Positions 45,683 to 55,162 of a stretch of 64,000 bases of DNA are shown one piece after another. The DNA lies in contig NZ_CP077077.1 in assembly GCF_019139675.1 (NCBI RefSeq), positions 5,394,001 to 5,458,000 on the forward strand. Reading direction: 5' to 3'. The translations under genes and the position numbers were made by a program. The notes under the pieces were generated by a model that was not told where the DNA came from, made no database searches, and was given only the letters and a program-made list of their open reading frames with translations. This DNA comes from Pseudomonas maumuensis. Its GTDB lineage: Bacteria; Pseudomonadota; Gammaproteobacteria; Pseudomonadales; Pseudomonadaceae. Numbering within the stretch: position 1 is the first letter of the stretch; every line of letters starts with the position of its first letter.

Positions 45683-48350
45683 AATCAGCCGCGCCGCGCT
45701 GTTCGGCAAACTCAACAGCGTCGCCTACAAGGCCATCGAGGCCGCCACGGTGTTCTGCAAGCTGCGGGGCAACCCCTATGTCGAGCTGGCGCACTGGTTG
45801 CACCAGCTGCTGCAGCTGCAGGACAGCGACCTGCACCGCATCATCCGCCAGTTCAACGTCGAGCCGGCACGCCTGGCCCGCGACCTGACCGACGCTTTGG
45901 ACCGCCTGCCGCGAGGCTCGACGTCGATCACCGACCTGTCCTCCCAGGTCGAGGAAGCCGTCGAGCGCGGCTGGGTGTACGGCAGCCTGATGTTCGGCGA
46001 AAGCCAGGTGCGCACCGGCTACCTGCTGGTCGGCATCCTCAAGACCCCGAGCCTGCGCAACGCCCTGCTGGGGCTGTCCAGCGAATTCGCCAAGCTGAAG
46101 GTCGAGGCCCTGAGCGAGCGCTTCGACGAGTACGTCGGCGACTCGCCGGAAAACAACCTGGCTGCCAGCGACGGCTTCAGCGCCGCCGCCCCGGGCGAAG
46201 CCAGCGGCGCGGTGGCGCCGGCGGCGATGGGCAAGCAGGAGGCGCTCAAGCGCTTCACCGTCGACCTCACCGAACAGGCGCGCAGCGGCAAGCTCGACCC
46301 CATCGTTGGCCGTGACGAGGAGATCCGCCAACTGGTGGACATCCTCATGCGCCGCCGCCAGAACAACCCGATCCTCACCGGCGAGGCCGGCGTCGGCAAG
46401 ACCGCCGTGGTCGAAGGCTTCGCCCTGCGCATCGTCGCCGGCGACGTGCCGCCGGCCCTGAAAGACGTCGAACTGCGCAGCCTGGACGTCGGCCTGCTGC
46501 AGGCCGGCGCCAGCATGAAAGGCGAGTTCGAGCAGCGCCTGCGCCAGGTCATCGAAGACGTGCAGGCCTCGCCCAAGCCGATCATCCTGTTCATCGACGA
46601 AGCCCACACCCTGGTCGGCGCCGGCGGCGCGGCCGGCACGGGCGATGCCGCCAACCTGCTCAAACCGGCCCTTGCCCGTGGCAGCCTGCGCACCGTGGCG
46701 GCGACCACCTGGGCCGAGTACAAGAAGCATATCGAGAAGGACCCGGCGCTGACCCGCCGCTTCCAGGTGGTTCAGGTGGACGAGCCGAGCGAAGCCAAGG
46801 CACTGCTGATGATGCGCGGCGTGGCCTCGACCATGGAGAAGCACCACCAGGTGCAGATCCTCGACGAAGCGCTGGAAGCCGCCGTGAAGCTGTCGCACCG
46901 CTACATTCCGGCGCGCCAACTGCCCGACAAATCGGTGAGCCTGCTCGACACCGCCTGCGCCCGCGTGGCCATCAGCCTGCACGCGGTGCCGGCCGAGGTA
47001 GACGACAGCCGCCGACGCATCGAAGCGCTGGAGGTGGAACTGCAGATCATCGCCCGCGAAGCCGCCATCGGTGTGAACACCGGACAACGTCAGACCCAGG
47101 CCGACAGCCTGCTGGCCGAGGAGCGCGAGCGCCTGGCCGCCCTGGAAAGCCGTTGGGCCGAGGAGAAAGCCCTGGTCGACGAGCTGCTGGCCACTCGCGC
47201 GCAACTGCGTGAACAGGTCGGCGTGGTTGACCAGGAAGTGGACGTGCAGGGCAGCCATGAACTGCGCGAAAAACTCATCGACCTGCAGCAGCGCCTGAGC
47301 CAGCTGCAAGGCGAGAGCCCGCTGATCCTGCCGACCGTGGATTACCAGGCGGTGGCCTCGGTGGTCGCCGACTGGACCGGTATCCCGGTGGGGCGCATGG
47401 CGCGCAACGAGATCGAGACCGTGCTCAACCTCGACTCGCACCTGGCCAAGCGCATCATCGGCCAGGATCACGCGCTGAAGATGATCGCCAAGCGTATCCA
47501 GACCTCCCGCGCAGGCCTCGACAACCCGAACAAGCCGATCGGTGTGTTCATGCTCGCCGGCACCTCCGGCGTGGGCAAGACCGAAACCGCCCTGGCCCTG
47601 GCCGAGGCCATGTACGGCGGTGAACAGAACCTGATCACCATCAACATGAGCGAATTCCAGGAAGCCCATACCGTCTCGACCCTCAAGGGCGCGCCACCCG
47701 GCTACGTCGGCTACGGCGAAGGCGGCGTGCTGACCGAGGCCGTGCGCCGTCGTCCGTACAGCGTGGTGTTGCTGGACGAGGTGGAAAAAGCCCACCCCGA
47801 CGTACACGAGATTTTCTTCCAGGTGTTCGACAAGGGTGTGATGGAAGACGGCGAAGGCCGCCAGATCGACTTCCGCAATACCCTGATCCTGCTCACCACC
47901 AACGCCGGCACCGAGCTGATCGCCAACACCTGCAAGGACCCGCAGGCCCTGCCCGACCCCGAGGCCGTGGCCACCTCGCTGCGCAAGCCGCTGCTGGAGA
48001 TCTTCCCGCCGGCGCTGCTTGGCCGCCTGGTGACCATCCCCTACTACCCGCTCAGCGACACCATGCTCAAGGCCATCACCCGCCTGCAGCTGGAGCGCAT
48101 TCGCAAGCGTGTGGAAGGTACCCACAAGGTCGGCTTCGCCTACGACGACGAGGTGGTCGAGCTGATCGTCTCGCGCTGCACCGAGACCGAAAGCGGTGGC
48201 CGCATGATCGACGCCATCCTCACCAACGGCCTGCTGCCGGACATGAGCCGCGAGTTCCTCACCCGCCTGCTCGAGGGCAAGCCGTTGGCCAGCGTCAGCA
48301 TCAGCCGCCGCGACAACGACTTGCACTATGACTTCGGCGCCGCCGACTGA
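45675..48350 (+). CDS. clpV: ClpV (TssH) sheath-recycling AAA+ ATPase
   Basis: An 891-residue Hsp100 protein that disassembles contracted sheath. The N-domain spans about 1-160. AAA1 has Walker A GEAGVGKTAVVEG and Walker B ILFIDEAHTLVG. A coiled middle domain lies at about 430-540. AAA2 has Walker A GTSGVGKTETALAL and Walker B VVLLDEVEKAHPD. GAPPGYVGYGEGG is the AAA2 pore loop. AAGGAG lies eight bases before ATG 45675. With no tagJ gene in this cluster, ClpV probably contacts the sheath only through its N-domain and the TssC helix. Confidence 0.97.
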   Translation: MGEISRAALFGKLNSVAYKAIEAATVFCKLRGNPYVELAHWLHQLLQLQDSDLHRIIRQFNVEPARLARDLTDALDRLPRGSTSITDLSSQVEEAVERGWVYGSLMFGESQVRTGYLLVGILKTPSLRNALLGLSSEFAKLKVEALSERFDEYVGDSPENNLAASDGFSAAAPGEASGAVAPAAMGKQEALKRFTVDLTEQARSGKLDPIVGRDEEIRQLVDILMRRRQNNPILTGEAGVGKTAVVEGFALRIVAGDVPPALKDVELRSLDVGLLQAGASMKGEFEQRLRQVIEDVQASPKPIILFIDEAHTLVGAGGAAGTGDAANLLKPALARGSLRTVAATTWAEYKKHIEKDPALTRRFQVVQVDEPSEAKALLMMRGVASTMEKHHQVQILDEALEAAVKLSHRYIPARQLPDKSVSLLDTACARVAISLHAVPAEVDDSRRRIEALEVELQIIAREAAIGVNTGQRQTQADSLLAEERERLAALESRWAEEKALVDELLATRAQLREQVGVVDQEVDVQGSHELREKLIDLQQRLSQLQGESPLILPTVDYQAVASVVADWTGIPVGRMARNEIETVLNLDSHLAKRIIGQDHALKMIAKRIQTSRAGLDNPNKPIGVFMLAGTSGVGKTETALALAEAMYGGEQNLITINMSEFQEAHTVSTLKGAPPGYVGYGEGGVLTEAVRRRPYSVVLLDEVEKAHPDVHEIFFQVFDKGVMEDGEGRQIDFRNTLILLTTNAGTELIANTCKDPQALPDPEAVATSLRKPLLEIFPPALLGRLVTIPYYPLSDTMLKAITRLQLERIRKRVEGTHKVGFAYDDEVVELIVSRCTETESGGRMIDAILTNGLLPDMSREFLTRLLEGKPLASVSISRRDNDLHYDFGAAD

Positions 48351-48361
48351 CAGGACCGACC

Positions 48362-50299
48362 ATGCTGTTCAAGCAGTTCACGCGCCTGGCGCAAATCAAC
48401 AGCCCCCTGGGGCCGGACAAGCTGATCCTCGCCGAGATGGGCGGCAGCGAGGAGCTTGGCCGCCTGTTCGACTATGAGCTGCAGCTGACCAGCGACGACC
48501 CGGCCATCGACCTCAACCAACTGCTGGGCAAGCCGATGAGCCTGAGCGTGCAGCAGAACGTCGGCAGCTCGCGGCACTTCCACGGCATCGTCGCCCGCTG
48601 CAGCCAGTCGGTGGACCAGGGTCAGTTCGCCAGCTACCGCGTCACCCTGCGCCCCTGGTTGTGGTTGCTGACGCGCACCAGCGACTGCCGGATCTTCCAG
48701 CACCTGAGCGCGCCGCAGATCATCAAGCAGGTGTTCCGCGACCTGGGCTTCTCGGATTTCGAGGATCTGCTCAGCCGCAGCTACCGCGAGCGCGAGTACT
48801 GCGTACAGTACCGCGAGACCAGCTTCGACTTCGTCAGCCGGCTGATGGAGGAGGAAGGCATCTACTACTTCTTCCGCCACGAGCAGGAGCGCCACGTGCT
48901 GGTGCTGGCCGACGCCTATGGTGCGCACCAGAAGGCGCCGGGCTACGAGACCGTGCCCTACTACCCGCCCGACGGCCAGCACCATGAGCGCGACCATATC
49001 AACGACTGGCACCTGGCCCAGGAGGTCCAGCCGGGCTCGCTGGAACTCAACGACTACGACTTCCAGCGTCCCAGCGCGCGCATCGACGTGCGCTCGGCCA
49101 TGCCGCGCCCGCACCAGGCCGGCGACTACCCGCTGTACGACTACCCCGGTGCCTACGAGCAGACCCAGGACGGCGAGCACTACGCTCGCACCCGCCTGGA
49201 GTCGCTGCAGAGCCTGCACGAGCGTGTCGAGCTGCGTGGCAACGCCCGGGGCCTGGGCAGCGGCCACTTGTTCAGCCTGAGTAACTTCAGCCGCCAGGAC
49301 CAGAACCGCGAGTACCTTATCGTCGCCGCCCGCTACTACGTACACCAGGAGCGCCTGGAAAGCGGTGGCGGCAGTGGCGCGGCGCAGTTCGAGAGCAATC
49401 TCAGCTGCATCGACGCGCAGCAGAACTACCGCCCGGTGGGCAGCACCCTGCGACCGATCGTCAAGGGGCCGCAGACCGCCGTGGTGGTCGGCCCATCCGG
49501 CGAGGAGATCTGGACCGACCAGTACGGTCGGGTGAAAGTACACTTCCACTGGGATCGCCACGACCAGTCCAACGAGAACAGCTCGTGCTGGATCCGCGTG
49601 TCCCAGGCCACGGCCGGCAAGAACTGGGGCTCGATCCAGGTGCCGCGGATCGGCCAGGAGGTGATCGTCAGCTTCCTCGAAGGCGACCCCGACCGGCCAA
49701 TCATCACCGGGCGGGTGTACAACGCCGAACAGACGGTGCCCTACGACCTGCCCGGCGGCGCCACCCAGAGCGGCATGAAGAGCCGTTCGAGCAAGGGCGG
49801 CAGCCCGGCCAACTTCAATGAAATCCGCATGGAGGACAAGAAGGGCGCCGAGCAGCTGTACATGCATGCCGAACGCAACATGGACACCGTGGTCGAGCAG
49901 AACGAGACGCTGTCGGTGGGCGTCAACCGTACCCAGACCGTCGGCATGCTCGAAACCATCACCATCGGCCAGGACCGCATCCGCGCCGTGCGCCGCGACG
50001 ACATGCTGCTGGTCGGCGCCAGCAAGACCGACAGCGTCAGCACCAGCTACCTGATCGAAGTAGGCGACAACCTGCGCCTGGTCTGCGGCAAGAGCGTGAT
50101 CGAGCTCAACGCCAGCGGGCAGATCAACATCAGCTGCGAGCAGTTCAGCTTCCACGCCAACGCCGACGCCGAGATCAACACCGGCGGCACCCTTGACCTG
50201 AACGTGGGCAGCGGCGCGCAGACCGACCCGAAGAATCAGGGCGTGAAAACGACCATCGACGGCGCGGTGAAGGCCCTCTTCCCCGGCGCCGGCAAGTAA
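48362..50299 (+). CDS. vgrG: VgrG spike protein
   Basis: A 645-residue trimeric spike without an added effector domain. The gp27-like part begins with PLGPDKLILAEMGGSEELGR and includes YVQYRETSFDFVSRLMEEEG-type sequence near residue 150 (CVQYRETSFDFVSRLMEEEG). The gp5 OB-fold is at GPSGEEIWTDQYGRVKVHFH and VSQATAGKNWGSIQVPRIGQ. The beta-prism ends near GSGAQTDPKNQGVKTTIDGA. It is followed by the chaperone and the PAAR-Rhs genes, so this VgrG is the likely carrier of the Rhs toxin. Confidence 0.96.
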   Translation: MLFKQFTRLAQINSPLGPDKLILAEMGGSEELGRLFDYELQLTSDDPAIDLNQLLGKPMSLSVQQNVGSSRHFHGIVARCSQSVDQGQFASYRVTLRPWLWLLTRTSDCRIFQHLSAPQIIKQVFRDLGFSDFEDLLSRSYREREYCVQYRETSFDFVSRLMEEEGIYYFFRHEQERHVLVLADAYGAHQKAPGYETVPYYPPDGQHHERDHINDWHLAQEVQPGSLELNDYDFQRPSARIDVRSAMPRPHQAGDYPLYDYPGAYEQTQDGEHYARTRLESLQSLHERVELRGNARGLGSGHLFSLSNFSRQDQNREYLIVAARYYVHQERLESGGGSGAAQFESNLSCIDAQQNYRPVGSTLRPIVKGPQTAVVVGPSGEEIWTDQYGRVKVHFHWDRHDQSNENSSCWIRVSQATAGKNWGSIQVPRIGQEVIVSFLEGDPDRPIITGRVYNAEQTVPYDLPGGATQSGMKSRSSKGGSPANFNEIRMEDKKGAEQLYMHAERNMDTVVEQNETLSVGVNRTQTVGMLETITIGQDRIRAVRRDDMLLVGASKTDSVSTSYLIEVGDNLRLVCGKSVIELNASGQINISCEQFSFHANADAEINTGGTLDLNVGSGAQTDPKNQGVKTTIDGAVKALFPGAGK

Positions 50300-50311
50300 C
50301 GAGACCGAACC

Positions 50312-50746
50312 ATGAGCTACCGCCTCAACGAATTCCGCTTCGCCCTGCCCGATGCGCAGGTACGCGACACCAGCATCAACATCCTGCGCTTCGAGGCCCT
50401 GGGCACCTCGCTGATCGTCAGCCGCAGCCTGCTCGAAGAGGGCGAGACCCTGCAGAGCAACTTCGACGGCCAGTTGCAGCGCCTGCAGCAACAGGTCAAG
50501 GACCTGCAGTTCCAGCCGGCCCGCGCCACCCAGGTAGGCGCGGCCCAGCCGATCGAGGCAATCGAGCTGAGCAGCCAGTTCAGCAAGGGCCAGGAGAAGG
50601 TCTACCAGTACCAGCTGGCGCTGGTGCTGCCGGGTACGCGCAAGATGTTCGCCCTGAGCTACGTCAAGCCCACCCCGCTGGGCGAAGCCGAGGCGGCGCA
50701 CTGGGCGGCGCTCAAGCAGTCCCTCGACTTCGACAACCTGGGCTGA
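50312..50746 (+). CDS. Eag-type (DUF1795/DcrB) effector chaperone
   Basis: A 144-residue cytosolic protein with the DUF1795 fold. It begins NEFRFALPDAQVRDTSINIL and has FALSYVKPTPLGEAEAAHW near the end. Eag chaperones bind the N-terminal transmembrane segments of PAAR effectors and load them on VgrG. The gene lies between vgrG and an Rhs protein that has exactly such segments, nine bases upstream of it, so the pairing is clear. Confidence 0.92.
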   Translation: MSYRLNEFRFALPDAQVRDTSINILRFEALGTSLIVSRSLLEEGETLQSNFDGQLQRLQQQVKDLQFQPARATQVGAAQPIEAIELSSQFSKGQEKVYQYQLALVLPGTRKMFALSYVKPTPLGEAEAAHWAALKQSLDFDNLG

Positions 50747-50755
50747 CCCCGCACC

Positions 50756-53700
50756 ATGTCCGACGCACTCTGGGCCGCCCGCGAGGGCGATGCGCTGCTG
50801 CACACCTCGGTGATGGCCGACATCATCGGCGGCGTGCTGGAAGTCGCCGCCAACGTCGCCATCGGCGCCCTGGCCACCGCCGCGGTGGCCGCGGCACTGG
50901 GCATTACCGTGGTCACCGGCGGCCTGGGCTGCTTCGTGCTTGGCGCGGTAGTCGGCCTGGTGGTTGGCGTGGTGATGGCCAAGACCGGCGCCGACACCGG
51001 GCTCAGTCGATTATGCGAGGGCATCGGCAACGCCCTGTTCCCGCCGACCGTGCAAGCCACCATCGCCAGTGGCTCGCCAAACACCAAGACCAACGGCAAG
51101 CGCGCCGCGCGCGCGGCCGGCGTGGTCACCGCGCCCTCGGCCCCGGCCAGTGGCGAGGGCGGCGGCGCGCAGGCCGAGGAACAGGAAGAGACCTTCCTCG
51201 ACATGGCCAAGGGCTTCTTCTCGCAGATGTGGCGGCCAACCGTCGCCAGCCCCGCACCCAACACCCAGGAAGCCCCCGACGACAAGGTGCTGTGTACCAA
51301 GCACCCACCGATGCCGCCGCAGTACCTGGCCGAGGGCTCGAGCAAGGTGCTGATCAACGGCCACCCGGCCTGCCGCAGCGGCGATCGCAGCACCTGCGAG
51401 GCGGTGATCGTCGATGGCGGGCTGGTGTCGGACAACGTGCGCATCGGCGGCGAGCCGATCGTGGTACGCGAGATCCGCAGCGGCAAGACGCCGGGGATCG
51501 GCCTAGCGATCACGGCGCTGATGATGTTGCGCGGGCGCGGGGGCAAGTTCTACAGCAAGTTTGGCTGCATGCTGGTGGGGGGCGTGGTCAGCTTTGCCAG
51601 CAGCCAAGTGACCGCAGCCCTGACCTCGGCCATCGTTGGCTCACCCAACCCGGTCCACGTCCCCACCGGCGCCAAGATCCTGAGCGATGAGCACGATCTC
51701 GACTTCACGCTGCAGGCCATGATCCCGCTGGATTGGCAGCGCTACTACAACAGTCGCGACGAACGTCGCGAGGGACTGTTCGGCGCCAGCTGGAGTGTCC
51801 CCTACGAAGTGTCCGTGAGGGTCGAGCACGACCGCCTGCTGTATACCGACGAGCAGGCCCGCGTCATCGACATGGGCATGATCGCCCTCGGCGACGCGGT
51901 CTTCAGCGCCGGTGAAGGCATGAGCGTGAGACGCGCCCTCGATGGCGAACTGCTGATCGAGGACATCAGCAGCGGCCTCTATCGATTGTTCGAGCCCAGT
52001 GCGCAGGACGCCAACCAACTGCGCCTGGCGAAACTCGGGGATCGCAACGACAACCGCATCCACCTGGACTACGACGATCTCGGGCGCCTGACGTGGCTGC
52101 GCGACACCTTTGACCGCGTACGGATCAAGCTGCATTACAGCGCTGCCTGGCCAGGCCGGGTCAGCCACATCGAGCGGGTCTTCGCCGATGGCGACACGGA
52201 GACGCTCGCCAGCTATCGCTACGATACGGCGGGGGATCTGGCCGAGGTTTACGATGCCCTGGGGCAATTGCAGCGTCGATTCCAGTATGACCAAGGTCGG
52301 CGCATGATCGAGCATCAAACGGCCAATGGCCTGCTTTGCCATTACCAGTGGCAGAAGCTGGACGACTGGCGGGTGATCCGCCACTGGACCAATGCCGGCG
52401 ACGAGTATCACTTCGAATACGACATCGAGGCTGGCATCACCTGCGTCACCGACCCGCTGCTGCGCACCAGCGTGCGGCGTTGGAACCCGCAGTACCAGGT
52501 GATCGAGTCGAGCAATGCGCTGGGCCAGACCTGGCGCTTCCACTGGAACGATGAACGCCAGCTGCTGGCGGCCACCGATCCTGAAGGCGGTGAGTGGCGC
52601 TTCAGCTACGACGAGTCCGGCAACCTGTGCGAAACCATCGATCCGTTAGGGCGCAGTGAGTCGACCCAGTGGCTCGAGCATTGGGCGCTGCCCCGCAGCG
52701 AAACCAATGCCGCCGGGGCGACCTGGACCTATCGCTACGACCCGCACGGCAACTGTATTCGCGCAACCGATCCCTTGGGCGAGGTGACGCGCTACCGCCA
52801 TGACGAACAGGGCCTGCTCCTGGAAACCATCGATGCGACGGGCAAGCACCAACGCCAGCGCTGGAGCGAGCAGGGTCTGCTGATCGAGCAGGTGGACTGC
52901 TCAGGCTACGCCACACGCTTGCGCTACGACCGGCGCGGCCATTTGCAGAGCCTGACCAATGCCCTTGGCCAGACCAGCCATTTCCAACACGACGCCCTGG
53001 GGCGCAGGGTACGCCAGGAGCTGGCGGACGGGCGCGCGGTCCAGTACCGGTACACGGCCTCGGGCCTGCTCGAATGTTTCATCGACCCGCTCGGCAACAC
53101 CGAGCATTTCCGCTACGACCTCAATGGCCAGCTCATCGAACAGCGGGACAACCTTGGCCGCCCGATACTGTTCAGCTACGACCGCTGCACACGGCTGGTG
53201 GCACTGACCAACAGCAACGGTGAGTCCTATCGTTTCACCTGGGACGAGGCGAACCGCCTGGCCATGCACGAGAACCTCGACGGCAGCCGCAAGGCCTACC
53301 GCTACGATGGACTGGGCCAGATCATCGCCATGGACTTCATCCCAGTGCCTGGCGCCGCCGAAGCGCCGATCCATCAGCGCCTTCGGCGTGACGCCGCCGG
53401 CAGGCTGGTTGCGCTGCACACCGAGGACGACAGTACCACCTACCGCCTCGATCCGATGGACCGATTGCTGGAGGTGATCTGCGAGGATCGTCTGGGCAAT
53501 GTGCAACGCGTCGCGTTCGAACATGACGCCTGCGGACGCCGCACCGCCGAAAGCAACAGCGCCGGAAGGCTGGAGCACGTCTACGATGCGCTGGACAATC
53601 GCCTGCGCACACGGCTGCCCGATGGCCGTCAGCTGAACCGCCTGGTTTATGGCTCGGGACACCTCCATCAGATCAATCTCGATGGGCAGGTGCTCTGCGA

Positions 53701-55162
53701 TTTCGAACGTGACCGCCTGCACCGCGAGGTCTCGCGAACCCAGGGACGGCTGCTGACGCGAAGCCAGTATGATCTCAGTGGCCGGCCGAGTGCTCGTCTG
53801 CGCAGGGACACCGAGCACAACGAGCGTCTGCCGGCGCCCTGGCAACAGCGCTTCGACTTCGATGATCGCGACAATCTGGTGCGCTACCTGCGCCAGCAAG
53901 CCGATCATCAATATCAGTCGCTGATGCACTACGATGCGACGGACCGCCTGCTCGCCAACCAGGGACCGCTGCCAGGGCAAAACGAACAGTACCGCTACGA
54001 CGCCGCGGCTAACCGTGTGCCCAACGCCGGCCAAGTCGCCCGCCATGACCAGTTGCTACACCTGGAAGATCGCCACTACCGCTATGACGGTTTCGGACGT
54101 CTTTCGGAAAAGCGCAGCACGCTGTATGGCGAGCAGCATATGAGCTACGACCAGCATCATCGCCTCGTTCAGGTGCGCTCTGTGCGAGGTGGGCGCGAAC
54201 GCATCGTCAAGTTGCACTACGATCCGCTCGGGCGCCGCATCGGCAAGACCGAGCACGACGATCAGGGCAATCTGCTGGGCAGCACCGACTTTGGCTGGGA
54301 CGGGCTCAAACTGCTGCAAGAGCGCTGCAACGGCCATCTCACCCTGTATGTCCATGAACCGGGCTACAGAGTCCTGGCACGAGTCGACGGGCAAGGCGCG
54401 CATCAACGCACGCTCCACTACCACAACGCCCTCAACGGCCTGCCCGAGCAACTGACCGACAGTGACGGCACGCTGGCCTGGGAGGGCGAGTGCTCCGCCT
54501 GGGGCATGACGTTGCGCGAGTGGCGGGCCGACGACTTCATCGAACAGCAGAACCTGCGGTTCCAGGGTCAGTACCTGGACCGTGAGACAGGCCTGCACTA
54601 CAACCTGTTCCGCTACTATGACCCACAGAGCGGCCGCTTCACCCAACCTGACCCGATTGGCCTGGAGGGCGGCATCAACCTGTACCGCTACGCGCCGAAC
54701 CCGATCGGTGGGATCGATCCGCACGGGTTGGACTGGAGTTACTTCCTCTCCGACGAGAAGGGCAACCCGTACTACAACGGGCGGGCTTCGGACAACGACA
54801 CCCTCGAAGGCGTGGTGCGACGGCACATGCAAACCGAGGGCGCGGATGGTCCGAGGCTCAAGGAGGGTGACCGCATCAACCGTGTCACCCCGATAGGTAC
54901 CGACTACGACACCATACGTGGCATCGAGGACGCTGGTATCCGCGAGCGGGATGTGCTCGGCAGGAAAAATCCGAACGTGCGCGGCAACAAGATCTACGGT
55001 ATCTCCGACGCCAAGGCGAAGAAGGAACTGGGCATCGAGCGGATATCGCGCGCCAACGAGTTCCTCAAGGCAAACGGCGTCAGCAAAGTCACGCAACTGC
55101 CCGTGCTCGACAGCCGCGGCGCCCTGCCACCGAAGGCCAACAAAAGCTCCTGCGGGAAATGA
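50756..55162 (+). CDS. PAAR-Rhs polymorphic toxin with GIY-YIG-like tip
   Basis: A 1468-residue effector. Residues 7-16 (AAREGDALLH) form a prePAAR motif. Hydrophobic helices lie at about 20-75. The PAAR domain falls within about 100-240 (GSPNTKTNGKRAAR, GSSKVLINGHPACRSGD), and another hydrophobic segment lies at about 265-295. The Rhs/YD-repeat shell runs from about 300 to 1325 and ends QPDPIGLEGGINLYRYAPNP...IDPHGL, the self-cleavage motif. The last 143 residues are the toxin. YFLSDEKGNPYYNGR, His1357, Glu1391 in TIRGIEDAGI and Asn1411 in RGNKIYGI resemble a GIY-YIG nuclease core. The nuclease assignment is tentative. Confidence 0.9.
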   Translation: MSDALWAAREGDALLHTSVMADIIGGVLEVAANVAIGALATAAVAAALGITVVTGGLGCFVLGAVVGLVVGVVMAKTGADTGLSRLCEGIGNALFPPTVQATIASGSPNTKTNGKRAARAAGVVTAPSAPASGEGGGAQAEEQEETFLDMAKGFFSQMWRPTVASPAPNTQEAPDDKVLCTKHPPMPPQYLAEGSSKVLINGHPACRSGDRSTCEAVIVDGGLVSDNVRIGGEPIVVREIRSGKTPGIGLAITALMMLRGRGGKFYSKFGCMLVGGVVSFASSQVTAALTSAIVGSPNPVHVPTGAKILSDEHDLDFTLQAMIPLDWQRYYNSRDERREGLFGASWSVPYEVSVRVEHDRLLYTDEQARVIDMGMIALGDAVFSAGEGMSVRRALDGELLIEDISSGLYRLFEPSAQDANQLRLAKLGDRNDNRIHLDYDDLGRLTWLRDTFDRVRIKLHYSAAWPGRVSHIERVFADGDTETLASYRYDTAGDLAEVYDALGQLQRRFQYDQGRRMIEHQTANGLLCHYQWQKLDDWRVIRHWTNAGDEYHFEYDIEAGITCVTDPLLRTSVRRWNPQYQVIESSNALGQTWRFHWNDERQLLAATDPEGGEWRFSYDESGNLCETIDPLGRSESTQWLEHWALPRSETNAAGATWTYRYDPHGNCIRATDPLGEVTRYRHDEQGLLLETIDATGKHQRQRWSEQGLLIEQVDCSGYATRLRYDRRGHLQSLTNALGQTSHFQHDALGRRVRQELADGRAVQYRYTASGLLECFIDPLGNTEHFRYDLNGQLIEQRDNLGRPILFSYDRCTRLVALTNSNGESYRFTWDEANRLAMHENLDGSRKAYRYDGLGQIIAMDFIPVPGAAEAPIHQRLRRDAAGRLVALHTEDDSTTYRLDPMDRLLEVICEDRLGNVQRVAFEHDACGRRTAESNSAGRLEHVYDALDNRLRTRLPDGRQLNRLVYGSGHLHQINLDGQVLCDFERDRLHREVSRTQGRLLTRSQYDLSGRPSARLRRDTEHNERLPAPWQQRFDFDDRDNLVRYLRQQADHQYQSLMHYDATDRLLANQGPLPGQNEQYRYDAAANRVPNAGQVARHDQLLHLEDRHYRYDGFGRLSEKRSTLYGEQHMSYDQHHRLVQVRSVRGGRERIVKLHYDPLGRRIGKTEHDDQGNLLGSTDFGWDGLKLLQERCNGHLTLYVHEPGYRVLARVDGQGAHQRTLHYHNALNGLPEQLTDSDGTLAWEGECSAWGMTLREWRADDFIEQQNLRFQGQYLDRETGLHYNLFRYYDPQSGRFTQPDPIGLEGGINLYRYAPNPIGGIDPHGLDWSYFLSDEKGNPYYNGRASDNDTLEGVVRRHMQTEGADGPRLKEGDRINRVTPIGTDYDTIRGIEDAGIRERDVLGRKNPNVRGNKIYGISDAKAKKELGIERISRANEFLKANGVSKVTQLPVLDSRGALPPKANKSSCGK

